Assembly (NCBI RefSeq): GCF_016458275.1
Contig: NZ_JAEMHM010000003.1
Coordinates: 310,001 to 374,000, forward strand
DNA: 64,000 bases
Reading direction: 5' to 3'
Source: Geomesophilobacter sediminis
GTDB lineage: Bacteria > Desulfobacterota > Desulfuromonadia > Geobacterales > Geobacteraceae
Notes under the pieces: generated by a model
Database searches by the model: none
What the model was told of the DNA's origin: nothing
What the model saw: the letters and a program-made list of their open reading frames with translations, nothing else
Made by a program: the position numbers and the translations under genes
Part shown: piece after piece, positions 1 to 7,944 of the stretch
Layout: each line of letters begins with the position of its first letter
Position numbering within the stretch: position 1 is the stretch's first letter

Positions 1-861
1 TTCGGGGACGATATCGAGGATGTTCTGCTTCCCGTCGGTGGCGGAACCGCCGGCGTGCTCGATGATGAAGGCCATCGGGTTGAGCTCGAAGAGGACCCGG
101 AGCTTGCCGTTGGGGGAACCGTTCAGGGCGGGATACATGAAGAGCCCCTTCCCTTTCATCAGCACCTGGTTGATGTCGGGAACGAAGCCGCCGGAGTAAC
201 GGAGCTTGCACCCTTTCCCTTCCAGGTACTGGATGAACTTCTCGTCACCGGGGTGGTATTTCTTGCGCAGGCCGCCCGGAGCGTAGATCTCCCCGTCCGG
301 CTGCATCCTGACGTTCTCGCGGGTCAGGGTGAACTCCATCAGGTTGTTCATGGTGAACTCGTGCACGCCGTCGCCGACGGTGTAGACCAGGGAGACCCGC
401 GGCCCGTACAGGATGTACATCGCGGCGACCTGGTTACGGCCGGGCTGGAGCAGGTCGCAGCCGGAGTAGATGGAGACGATGGTGCCGACCGCGAGGTTGA
501 CGTCGACCAGCGACGAGCCGTCGAGGGGATCGTAGGCGACCGAGTAGAGCCCGTCGGCGTCAGCCTGGCACTCGTAGATGGTGTCCATCTCTTCGGAGGC
601 GATGTTGCAGACCACGCCGGAATGGATCAGGCGCTTGCGCAGGATGCGGTCGGAAAGAACGTCGAGGGCGAGCTGCTCCTCGCCGTAAAGATTCGAGGTA
701 CCCGCCACGCCAAGGTCACCGGTCCGCACCGCGTTGATCACGTACTTACTCGCCTCGGCGATCTCGCACATCAGGTGTACGAGGTTGTCGCTGATATTCT
801 GGGCGCGCAGGTGACGGCGCAGCTCGATCTGGAATTTTGAGGTACCGGCTTCCTTAATCAT
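1..861 (-). CDS. fbp: Fructose-1,6-bisphosphatase class I, partial
   Basis: Removes the C1 phosphate of fructose 1,6-bisphosphate to give fructose 6-phosphate, a key step of gluconeogenesis in the cytoplasm. The reverse-strand translation starts MIKEAGTSKFQIELRRHL and carries the family's metal and substrate motifs: the acidic stretch around SEEMD, then the signature YDPLDGSSLVDVN, and later the sugar-binding run with RYSGGFVPD and GLFMYPA. The ATG at 861 follows a GGAGGGAAC ribosome site. The C-terminus runs off the left edge of the window, so only about 287 residues of roughly 310-340 are visible. A 261-codon open frame on the opposite strand is an antisense shadow. For a Geobacter-type cell growing on acetate or proline this enzyme fits with the need for gluconeogenesis. 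Identity is secure; the missing end cannot be judged. Confidence 0.95.
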   Translation of the reverse strand, partial: MIKEAGTSKFQIELRRHLRAQNISDNLVHLMCEIAEASKYVINAVRTGDLGVAGTSNLYGEEQLALDVLSDRILRKRLIHSGVVCNIASEEMDTIYECQADADGLYSVAYDPLDGSSLVDVNLAVGTIVSIYSGCDLLQPGRNQVAAMYILYGPRVSLVYTVGDGVHEFTMNNLMEFTLTRENVRMQPDGEIYAPGGLRKKYHPGDEKFIQYLEGKGCKLRYSGGFVPDINQVLMKGKGLFMYPALNGSPNGKLRVLFELNPMAFIIEHAGGSATDGKQNILDIVPE

Positions 862-1034
862 GTTCCCTCCGTAATTAAATGAAATTATTTTTAACCTCGG
901 CGTAATGTATGCCAAATACCCTTTAAAATCAAGGGAAAAACGGTTAACGAAGCCTCAACTGTCGTGGGTTAAATCAAGTTGAACAGAGACGGGGGGTAAG
1001 GGGTGGTGCGGATCAGGTGAAATGGGTGCCACCC

Positions 1035-1097
1035 CTGTGGGAGCGCCATTCCTGGCGCGAGTCCGAGCGGTTCGCGCCAGGAATGGCGCTCCCACAG
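1035..1097. repeat. REP-like long inverted repeat, copy 1
   Basis: A perfect 26-bp inverted repeat (arms 1035-1060 and 1072-1097) separated by 11 bases. The outer arm begins CTGTGGGAGCGCCATTCC and the inner end is GGCGCGA. Related copies with the same GTGG(G/A)AGCGCC outer end lie at 41780-41858 and 54337-54414, with a weaker relative at 58008-58068. It sits between fbp and putA, which are both on the minus strand, and could act as a transcription terminator or mRNA-stabilising hairpin. The form resembles REP/BIME elements mobilised by TnpA-REP proteins; no such transposase is in this window. Confidence 0.85.
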
Positions 1098-1132
1098 ATA
1101 ATGGCTGTTTTACCGTCAAGAAGGGATCAAGA

Positions 1133-4129
1133 TCACGCCTCATCTTCCGGCGGCGCAAACCCGCGGCGCAGGGTGTTTTCGGTCACCACCCGCGGGTCCA
1201 TGAAATGCAGCAGGTAATCCGGCCCGCCGGCCTTGGTGCCGACGCCGGACATCCGCGCCCCGCCGAACGGCTGCCGCTCGACCAGGGCCCCGGTGTTGTT
1301 CCGGTTCAGGTAGAGGTTCCCCACCCGGAATTCGCGCCGGGCCCGTTCCAGGTGCGATGGGCTGCGGCTGAAGACCCCACCGGTCAGGGCAAAGCGCGTG
1401 GCATTGGCCCACTCCAGCGCCTGGTCGAAATCCTGCACCCGCATCACCGCCAGCACCGGTCCGAACACCTCATGCTGCGCCAGTTGGTGCTCGGGGCGGA
1501 TCCCGCCGATGATGGTCATGGGGATGAAGTACCCTCCGGTCGGCGCCTCGCCCTGGTAGAGAAGCTCCCCTTCCCGCTTGCCGATCTCGATGTACTCCCG
1601 GATATGGTTCACCGCGTTCTCGTCGGCGACCGCCCCCATGTAGTTGCCCGGGTCCTCCGCGGGCCCGACCTTGGTGGTTTTGGCCATGGCGACCAGCCGC
1701 TCCACGAACCGGTCGTACACCGCGTCAAGGACGATGACCCGCGAGCAGGCCGAGCATTTCTGCCCCTGGAAACCAAAGGCCGAGTAGAGCACGTGCGGCA
1801 CCGCCTCGTCCAGGTCGGCGTCGTCGTCGATGATGATCGCGTTTTTGCCCCCCATCTCGCAGACCACCCGCTTTACCTGTTCCTGCCCCGGGTAGACCTT
1901 TGCGGCGCGCTCGATGATCCGCAGCCCGGTCTCCAAACTCCCGGTGAAGGCGATCATGCTCACCTCGGGGCTGTCCACCAGGAGGTCCCCCATGACGCTG
2001 CCGCGCCCCGGGGTGAAGTTGAGGACGCCGTCGGGAAGCCCGGCCTCGCGGAACAGCTCCACCAGGTTCCAGCCGATGACCGGGGTAAGCCCGGAAGGCT
2101 TGAAGAGCACGGTGTTGCCGGCGACCAGCGCCGCGGAAACCATCCCGGTACTGATGGCGAGCGGGAAGTTCCACGGCGCGATGACGGCGGCCACCCCGCG
2201 CGGCTCGTAGAAGTAGTGGTTCAGCTCCCCCGGGGCGTGGCCGACCTTGCGCGGGGTCCCCAGGCGGATCATCTCGCGGGCGTAGTATTCCAGAAAGTCG
2301 ATCGCCTCGGTTACGTCCGCATAGGCCTGGTCCCACTGCTTGCCGATCTCGATTACCTGCCAGGCGGAAAGCTCGTAGATGCGCCGCCGTGCCGCGGCGG
2401 CCGCCTTGACCAGGTATCCGGCGCGCGTGGCCGGCGCGGTGTCGCGCCAGGCCGGGAAAGCGGCCTTCGCCGCGGCAAGGGCATCGGCTATTTCCGCCGG
2501 TCCCGCCTGGCAGACCACCCCCACGACCTCCTCCGGGTTGGCCGGGTTCACCGACTTCAACGTATCGGCGGTCACCCGCTCGTTGCCGTTGATAAACAGA
2601 GGGTAGCTACGGCCCAGCCGGGAACGCACCAGCTCGATCTGGCGGGGGAATTCCTCGCGCGGCTCGTCTTTGGTGAAATCGACCATCGGTTCGTTTTCGA
2701 AGGGAGGCAGTTCGGCGCCGGCCGTTGCCACCGCCGGCGCAGGCCGGGCGCCGACCTTCTCGCGCTCCACGGTGATCACCGGGTCTTCCAGGAGCCGCTC
2801 GAGCTGCATCTCCTCGGCAAAGCTCTGGCGCAGGAAGGACTCGTTGGCGGTGTTTTCCAGAAGCCGCCGCACCAGGTACCCCATTCCGGGGACCATGTCG
2901 CCGTAGGGGCAGTAGAGCCGGATCCGGCCTGCCACCTTGAGAAGCGCCTTGCGCACCGGTTCCGCCATCCCATAAAGGACCTGGAATTCGTAGCGGTCCT
3001 CGGGCACCCCAAGTTCCCGGGCCATTTCCAGAACCGCCGAGATGCTGCGTATGTTATGGGAGGCACAGGCAAAGTGGCAGATGTCCTGGTTTACCAGGAT
3101 TTTTCGGGCCTGGCGCTCGAAGGCGGCATCGGACTCGGCCTTGATGGTCCATACCGGCACTTCCCAGCCGTTTTGCTTCGCACGCACCGTTTCGAAATCC
3201 CAGTAGGCACCTTTGACCAGCCGGATCGAGATCTTCATCCCCTCTTTGCGGGCAAAGGAGAGGAGCTCCTCCAGGTCGCGGTCGGTGTCTTTGAGGTAGG
3301 CCTGGAGCACGACGCCAAGCTGCGGGTAATCGGGGTAGGCCCGTTTCAGCCGGCGATACACCTCAAGGATGATCTCCTTGTGCCGGTAGGTTTCCATGTC
3401 GATGCAGAGAAAACCGTTAACCTCGATCACCTTTTCCGCGATCCGGAGCACCCGTTTCAAAATGGCGGCGACGGAACCCTCGAAATCTTGCGGGTTGGCC
3501 AACCCATACAGGGCGGTCGGCTTGATGGCGACGTTGATCTTGGGGGCATGGCCCCAGTCGAGAGAGGGATCGCCGTCCTTTCGGGGGAGCGGTTTCCAGT
3601 CACCTTGGACCTTTTGCAGGTGGTCCAGAAGTTCCAGGTAGGTGTTCTGATAGGCGTCGGCCTCGTCCTCGGAAAGGGTCGCCTCCCCGAGGACGTCGAC
3701 GACGAAGGCGAAGCCGTCTTTTCTCAGATGCGCCAGGTTCTTCACCGCATCGCCGGTCTTCTCGCCGACGATGAACTGCTGGGCCATCTCGTGGATGTTG
3801 GAGGAAAGGACCTTGTTGAGGACGGTTGAGCCCAGGGAGCCGAGCATCCCGGCGACCTTGGCTCCGGTGGAGAGAAACTGCGGCATCTCCTTTTCGTCGC
3901 CGAAATACTCATTGATATGCTCGGTGAGGAGTTTTCCGGAAGTCAAAGCGGGGAAGACGTCGACAAAGCGGAACATGCTGACCTTGAAGGTCTCGTTCTT
4001 CATGCTCCAGTCCATGACTTTGCCCACCCAGGCGTTCTTGTTAAAAAGAGAGGGTTTCTCTCCCGCGATGGCGGCAAACAGTTCCTTCCCGCGCGAGACG
4101 ATCCTTTCGTTCAGTTCGACGCTGTTCAT
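1133..4129 (-). CDS. putA: Bifunctional proline dehydrogenase / L-glutamate-gamma-semialdehyde dehydrogenase
   Basis: Oxidises proline to glutamate in two steps, with FAD in the first domain and NAD in the second, passing the intermediate through an internal channel. The 998-residue length fits a minimal type A PutA with no N-terminal ribbon-helix-helix DNA-binding domain. An N-terminal helical arm is followed by the proline dehydrogenase barrel (about residues 150-450; KINVAIKPTALYG, RLVKGAYWDFE, YGMAEPV, RIRLYCPYGDMVPGMGYLVRRLLEN). The aldehyde dehydrogenase half (about 500-990) has WNFPLAI, the FTGS segment, EMGGKNAIIID and the catalytic cysteine in GQKCSACSR. The ATG at 4129 follows AAGGAGCC. 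It is transcribed alone, toward fbp. The upstream liv cluster could supply amino acids, but no proline-specific permease is adjacent. Identification is firm. Confidence 0.96.
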   Translation of the reverse strand: MNSVELNERIVSRGKELFAAIAGEKPSLFNKNAWVGKVMDWSMKNETFKVSMFRFVDVFPALTSGKLLTEHINEYFGDEKEMPQFLSTGAKVAGMLGSLGSTVLNKVLSSNIHEMAQQFIVGEKTGDAVKNLAHLRKDGFAFVVDVLGEATLSEDEADAYQNTYLELLDHLQKVQGDWKPLPRKDGDPSLDWGHAPKINVAIKPTALYGLANPQDFEGSVAAILKRVLRIAEKVIEVNGFLCIDMETYRHKEIILEVYRRLKRAYPDYPQLGVVLQAYLKDTDRDLEELLSFARKEGMKISIRLVKGAYWDFETVRAKQNGWEVPVWTIKAESDAAFERQARKILVNQDICHFACASHNIRSISAVLEMARELGVPEDRYEFQVLYGMAEPVRKALLKVAGRIRLYCPYGDMVPGMGYLVRRLLENTANESFLRQSFAEEMQLERLLEDPVITVEREKVGARPAPAVATAGAELPPFENEPMVDFTKDEPREEFPRQIELVRSRLGRSYPLFINGNERVTADTLKSVNPANPEEVVGVVCQAGPAEIADALAAAKAAFPAWRDTAPATRAGYLVKAAAAARRRIYELSAWQVIEIGKQWDQAYADVTEAIDFLEYYAREMIRLGTPRKVGHAPGELNHYFYEPRGVAAVIAPWNFPLAISTGMVSAALVAGNTVLFKPSGLTPVIGWNLVELFREAGLPDGVLNFTPGRGSVMGDLLVDSPEVSMIAFTGSLETGLRIIERAAKVYPGQEQVKRVVCEMGGKNAIIIDDDADLDEAVPHVLYSAFGFQGQKCSACSRVIVLDAVYDRFVERLVAMAKTTKVGPAEDPGNYMGAVADENAVNHIREYIEIGKREGELLYQGEAPTGGYFIPMTIIGGIRPEHQLAQHEVFGPVLAVMRVQDFDQALEWANATRFALTGGVFSRSPSHLERARREFRVGNLYLNRNNTGALVERQPFGGARMSGVGTKAGGPDYLLHFMDPRVVTENTLRRGFAPPEDEA

Positions 4130-4229
4130 GACTGGCTCCTTTTCCCAAAGATGAGGACGGCCAGCTATGATGATAGCCCTGTTTGAAAGGCTCTACAACT
4201 GGGGTTGAACGTGTGATGAAAGGAAGGGC

Positions 4230-4253
4230 GTGGACTGAGTGGACGAGATGGAC
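4230..4253. repeat. Short GTGGAC-triplet dispersed repeat
   Basis: Three GTGGAC-like hexamers in 24 bases (GTGGACTGAGTGGACGAG then ATGGAC). A copy differing at one base lies at 60439-60462. Function is unknown; it lies just beyond the liv operon terminator. Confidence 0.5.
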
Positions 4254-4270
4254 CTGGTGGCCAAATCAAA

Positions 4271-4298
4271 TAAAAAAGGGCGCAGCATGCTGCGCCCC
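4271..4298 (-). terminator. Rho-independent terminator of the liv permease operon
   Basis: On the minus strand the sequence after the livF stop forms a perfect stem GGGCGCAGCATGCTGCGCCC followed by a run of six T. The same core with one change recurs at about 58914-58943, so this is also a small dispersed palindrome. Confidence 0.85.
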
Positions 4299-4323
4299 TA
4301 CATAGGCAACGGGGATGGCGGAT

Positions 4324-5028
4324 TTACTCGCCGAGGTAGGCCTTGCGGACCTCGGGGTTCGCGGCCAACTCAGCGGCCGGCCCCTGGACGACGACCTCGC
4401 CGGTCTCCAGCACGTAGCCGCGATCGGCTATGCCGAGCGCCATGTTGGCGTTTTGCTCCACCAGCAGGATGGTGGTCCCTTCCTTGCTGATCTCCTGGAT
4501 GATCCCGAAGATGGTCTCGACCAGCATCGGCGCGAGCCCCATCGACGGCTCATCGAGCAGGAGGAGCTTCGGGCGCGCCATCAGCGCCCGGCCCATGGCC
4601 AGCATCTGCTGCTCGCCTCCGGAAAGGGTGCGCGCCGGTTGTTTGCGCCGCTCCCCCAGGCGCGGGAAGCGCTGGTAGATGGCATCGAGATCGCGGGAGA
4701 CCTCGCGGGAATCGGTCCGGGTGTAGGCGCCCATCTCCAGGTTCTCCTGGACGCTCATCCGGGCAAAGACGCGACGCCCCTCGGGGACCTGGCAGATGCC
4801 GAGTTCCACGATCCGGTGCGGCGGCGTCTTGGTCAGATCCTTCCCGAGGAAGTTGATCTTTCCGGCGGCGGCCGGAACGATGCCGGAAATGGTATTGAGA
4901 ATGGTGCTCTTGCCGGCGCCGTTGGCGCCGATGAGGGCCACGATCTCCCCCTTGGCAATGGAGAAGGTCACCTGGCGCAAGGCCCGGATGGCACCGTAAT
5001 TTACCGAAAGCCCTTCCACCTCAAGCAT
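4324..5028 (-). CDS. livF: Branched-chain amino acid ABC transporter, ATPase LivF
   Basis: One of the two cytoplasmic ATPases that power uptake of leucine, isoleucine and valine. The 234 residues are typical of LivF. Visible motifs are Walker A GANGAGKST (about residue 37-45), Q-loop QVPEGRRVFARMSVQENL, the signature LSGGEQQMLAMGRALM, Walker B LLLLDEPSMGL and the switch histidine region ILLVEQNANMAL. It overlaps the end of livG by 8 bases and is the last gene of the operon, followed by a strong terminator. A GGGGGAG ribosome site precedes the ATG. Confidence 0.94.
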   Translation of the reverse strand: MLEVEGLSVNYGAIRALRQVTFSIAKGEIVALIGANGAGKSTILNTISGIVPAAAGKINFLGKDLTKTPPHRIVELGICQVPEGRRVFARMSVQENLEMGAYTRTDSREVSRDLDAIYQRFPRLGERRKQPARTLSGGEQQMLAMGRALMARPKLLLLDEPSMGLAPMLVETIFGIIQEISKEGTTILLVEQNANMALGIADRGYVLETGEVVVQGPAAELAANPEVRKAYLGE

Positions 5029-5806
5029 CGGCTCCCCCTTTACCGAGGTACGCCTCGATGACCGCCGGGTTTTCCCGGATCTCCGCCGGGCTCCCTTCGG
5101 CGATCTTCACCCCGTAGTCCAAGACGGCGACCCGCTCGGAGATCCCCATGACGAACTTCATGTCGTGCTCCACCAGAAAGATCGTGATGCCGCTTTTCCC
5201 GATCGCCTGCACCATCTCGGAGAGGACCCGCTTTTCCTGCGGGTTCATCCCGGCGGCCGGCTCGTCCAGAAGGAGGATCTTGGGACGGATCGCCAGGGCG
5301 CGGGCGATTTCCAGGCGGCGCTGTTCGCCGTAGGCAAGGCTGCACGCAGGGTCGTAGGCGCGGTATTCCAGATCGACCCGTTTCAGGCACTCAAGAGCCC
5401 AATCGAGCAGCTCCCCCTCTTCCCGGCGCACCGCGGGGAGAAACTTGAGCGCCGCGCCGGTGAGCCCCCATTTACCCCGGGTATGGGCGCCGATCAGCAC
5501 GTTTTCCAAAACGCTCAACGGTCCGAAAAGCCGGATGTTCTGAAAAGTCCGCCCGACGCCGGCGGCGGCGATCCGCTCCGGTTTTTTGCCGCTGATGTCG
5601 GTGCCGTCGAAGATGACCCGTCCCAGGGTGGGGGCATAGATCCCGGTCACCACGTTGAAAAGGGTGCTCTTGCCGGCGCCGTTGGGACCGATCAGGGCGA
5701 CGATGCTCCCGGGGGTCACGGAAAGATCCACCTTGTCGACGGCTACCAGCCCGCCGAAGCGGACCGTCACCTGTTCCAGTTGCAGAATCGGGTTGGTCGC
5801 GGTCAT
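5021..5806 (-). CDS. livG: Branched-chain amino acid ABC transporter, ATPase LivG
   Basis: Second ATPase subunit, pairing with LivF under the LivHM membrane pore. In 261 residues it shows Walker A GPNGAGKSTLFN, the LivG-type insertion GRTFQNIRLFGPLSVLENVLIG, signature SLAYGEQRRLEIARALA, Walker B ILLLDEPAAGMNP and the histidine-containing FLVEHDMKFVMGI. The GMNPQEK segment is characteristic of LivG. Its start overlaps the livM stop as ATGA, which implies translational coupling. Homologous systems in this family also move urea or amides, so substrate identity rests on family resemblance. Confidence 0.94.
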   Translation of the reverse strand: MTATNPILQLEQVTVRFGGLVAVDKVDLSVTPGSIVALIGPNGAGKSTLFNVVTGIYAPTLGRVIFDGTDISGKKPERIAAAGVGRTFQNIRLFGPLSVLENVLIGAHTRGKWGLTGAALKFLPAVRREEGELLDWALECLKRVDLEYRAYDPACSLAYGEQRRLEIARALAIRPKILLLDEPAAGMNPQEKRVLSEMVQAIGKSGITIFLVEHDMKFVMGISERVAVLDYGVKIAEGSPAEIRENPAVIEAYLGKGGADA

Positions 5807-6732
5807 CCCCTACCCTCCCGGTTCTTTTTCAGGGCCGCCCCGGAGGGCTTCTTGCCCAATACCTTAAGGAGCACGGCAACCATGTTGACCCCGCCCAAAA
5901 GCCCGTTGGGACGAAATACCATGAGGAACACCAGGAGCGCTCCGTAGACGAGCATCCGGTACTGGGCCATGAAGCGCAAAAATTCCGGCGCCGAGGCGAG
6001 AACCGCGGCACCGATGACGGTCCCGGGAACGCTCCCCAGCCCCCCCAGCACCACCATGCAGAGGATGTCGACCGATTTCATGAAGCCGAAGTCGGAGGGA
6101 TTGATGTAACCGAGGAAGTGGGCGTAGAGCGCGCCGCCGACGCCGGCCAGGAAACTTCCCAGTGCGAACGCCTGGACCTTGTACCCGGTGGCGTAGATCC
6201 CCATCGATTCGGCGGCAATCTCGTCTTCGCGGATCGCCTTGAGGGCGCGGCCGAAACGGGAGGAATTGACCGAGCTTACCAGCAGGATGGAAAGGATCGC
6301 CAGTCCCAGCACGTAGATCGGCATCGGGATGTCGGTATGGGCACCGGGTATGGTGAGCCCGAGCGCCTTGTTGGTCGGCTCGAAATTGAGCAGGAAGACC
6401 TTGACGATTTCGGCGAAACCGAGGGTGCAGATGGCCAGGTAGTCGCCGGTGAGACGCAGGATCGGAAAGCCGATGAGGACGGCAACCAGGGCGGCAAAGG
6501 CGCCCGAAGCAACCACGTTCAGCGAGAAAGGAAGCCCGGTCCGGATGGTGAGGAGCGCGCTGGTAAAGGCGCCGATACTGACGAAGGCCGCGTGCCCCAG
6601 GGAGAGCTGACCGGCGAAGCCGACGATCACGTTGAGCCCCTGGGCCAGGATGATGCCGATCCCGATGTTCACCAGGATCTGCATCAGGTAAGGATCGATC
6701 CCGCCGACCAGGCTTTGGAGGAAATTACCCAT
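5803..6732 (-). CDS. livM: Branched-chain amino acid ABC transporter, permease LivM
   Basis: Inner-membrane permease, 309 residues with about eight to nine hydrophobic segments. The family pattern GLNVIVGFAGQLSLGHAAF lies near residue 35 and the conserved late loop reads MVVLGGLGSVPGTVIGAA, the contact region for the ATPases. The C-terminal tail is basic. It overlaps livG by four bases and begins four bases after livH ends, so all four genes are one transcript. The putative antisense frame at 6118-6735 is a shadow. Confidence 0.93.
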   Translation of the reverse strand: MGNFLQSLVGGIDPYLMQILVNIGIGIILAQGLNVIVGFAGQLSLGHAAFVSIGAFTSALLTIRTGLPFSLNVVASGAFAALVAVLIGFPILRLTGDYLAICTLGFAEIVKVFLLNFEPTNKALGLTIPGAHTDIPMPIYVLGLAILSILLVSSVNSSRFGRALKAIREDEIAAESMGIYATGYKVQAFALGSFLAGVGGALYAHFLGYINPSDFGFMKSVDILCMVVLGGLGSVPGTVIGAAVLASAPEFLRFMAQYRMLVYGALLVFLMVFRPNGLLGGVNMVAVLLKVLGKKPSGAALKKNREGRG

Positions 6733-6736
6733 TGAA

Positions 6737-7612
6737 TCAGACCTTTTTGACGATTTTCTTCCCGAGCAGCCCGGTAGGACGGATCAGGAGCACCAGGACC
6801 AGGATCGCGAAAGCGATGGCATCCCGGTAGGATGAGTAGCCGATGGCGACCCCGAAGACCTCGGAGATGCCGAGCAAAAGCCCACCCAGCATGGCCCCGG
6901 GGATGGAGCCGATCCCGCCTAACACGGCAGCGGCAAAGGCCTTGAGTCCGGCCATGAGTCCCATGTTGAAGGAGACCGCGTTGAACAGCACCCCGACCAG
7001 CACCCCGCCCGCCGCGGCCAGCGCCGAACCGATAGCGAAGGTGAACGAGATGATCCGGTTCACGTTGATCCCCATGAGGGCCGCGGTGTTGTAATCCTCG
7101 GAGGTAGCGCGCATCGCCTTGCCGATCTTGGTTTTCTGCACGATGAACTGGAGGGCGAGCATAAGGAGGGCGGAGATGCCGATGATCAACAGCTGCAGCG
7201 TGGAGATCTCGGCGCTCCCGACCCGGATCAGGCGGACCGGGAACGAGGTGTCCGGAAAGCCTTTGGCGTCGGCGCCGAAGATCATGAGGGCGAGCGAGGA
7301 GAGGAAGATGGAAACCCCGATGGCGGAAATCAGGGCGGAAAGCCGCGAGGAGCGGCGCAGCGGCCGGTAGGCGATGAATTCCATCACGACGCCCAGGATC
7401 ATGCAGACGACCATGGCGGCCAGGATGGCGACGAAGATGTTGGTCTTGAAATAGGAGACCAGGCAAAGGCCGGTGAAGGCGCCGGCCATGAAGATCTCGC
7501 CGTGGGCAAAATTGATCAGCGTGATGATGCCGTACACCATGGTGTAGCCGAGGGCGATGAGGGCGTAGGTGCTGCCCAGGGCGACCCCGTTCAGGAGCTG
7601 TTGCCAGAACAT
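6737..7612 (-). CDS. livH: Branched-chain amino acid ABC transporter, permease LivH
   Basis: First gene of the four-gene permease/ATPase operon. The 291-residue protein starts MFWQQLLNGVALGSTYALIALGYTMVYGI, the classic LivH N-terminus, followed by INFAHGE. The late loop AVLGGIGSIPGAMLGG is the ATPase-contact motif. A ribosome site AAGGAAA precedes the ATG. It is separated from the binding-protein gene upstream by about 330 bases that contain a terminator. Confidence 0.93.
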   Translation of the reverse strand: MFWQQLLNGVALGSTYALIALGYTMVYGIITLINFAHGEIFMAGAFTGLCLVSYFKTNIFVAILAAMVVCMILGVVMEFIAYRPLRRSSRLSALISAIGVSIFLSSLALMIFGADAKGFPDTSFPVRLIRVGSAEISTLQLLIIGISALLMLALQFIVQKTKIGKAMRATSEDYNTAALMGINVNRIISFTFAIGSALAAAGGVLVGVLFNAVSFNMGLMAGLKAFAAAVLGGIGSIPGAMLGGLLLGISEVFGVAIGYSSYRDAIAFAILVLVLLIRPTGLLGKKIVKKV

Positions 7613-7944
7613 GCGGATTTCCTTCTCGTTCTATTTTCCTCGCCGCCGCTCCCGGGAGCCTTCCGCGGATCAGTCGATTCTACACGAGGTGCTGTTCTAA
7701 TAAAAGACAAAGTTTCTCATGAATAATGTGCTGCCCACCGGTGCACCAGCCATTAAAAAGGCCCCGCCAAGCGGGGCCGTAAAGGAAAGGCAACCTCCCT
7801 CTCCCACCGGGAGAGAGTCGGGGTGAGGGGGCTTGCTGCCGAGCGCCTTCCCGCACCCGCCCTACGGGCACCCTCTCCCGAAGGGAGAGGGAATTACCGA
7901 TACGAGTTTGACACAAGGCCACAGCCCCACGTGCCTTCAAGGTC
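7613..7944. other. Intergenic region between livH and the liv binding-protein gene
   Basis: No gene is supported here. It holds the binding-protein terminator (7754-7778) and a second hairpin-prone repeat at about 7797-7893, in which CTCCC/GGGAGAG blocks and CCCTCTCCC/GGGAGAGGG pairs alternate. This is a low-complexity type of dispersed palindrome that is common in high-GC genomes. Confidence 0.6.
7754..7778 (-). terminator. Terminator behind the liv binding-protein gene
   Basis: On the minus strand a GGCCCCGC stem and loop with its complement is followed by five T. Lying between the binding-protein gene and livHMGF, it should reduce read-through, giving more binding protein than permease. 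That is a common stoichiometry for these transporters. Confidence 0.8.

Noticed and set aside
1022-3829. A 935-codon plus-strand frame opposite putA
   Set aside because: Same reason: codon bias mirrors the complement of a well-supported enzyme, and no ribosome site or domain is found.
7797-7893. CRISPR-like alternation of CTCCC and GGGAGAG blocks
   Set aside because: Units are palindromic and irregular, with no equal spacers and no cas genes; it is a dispersed hairpin repeat.
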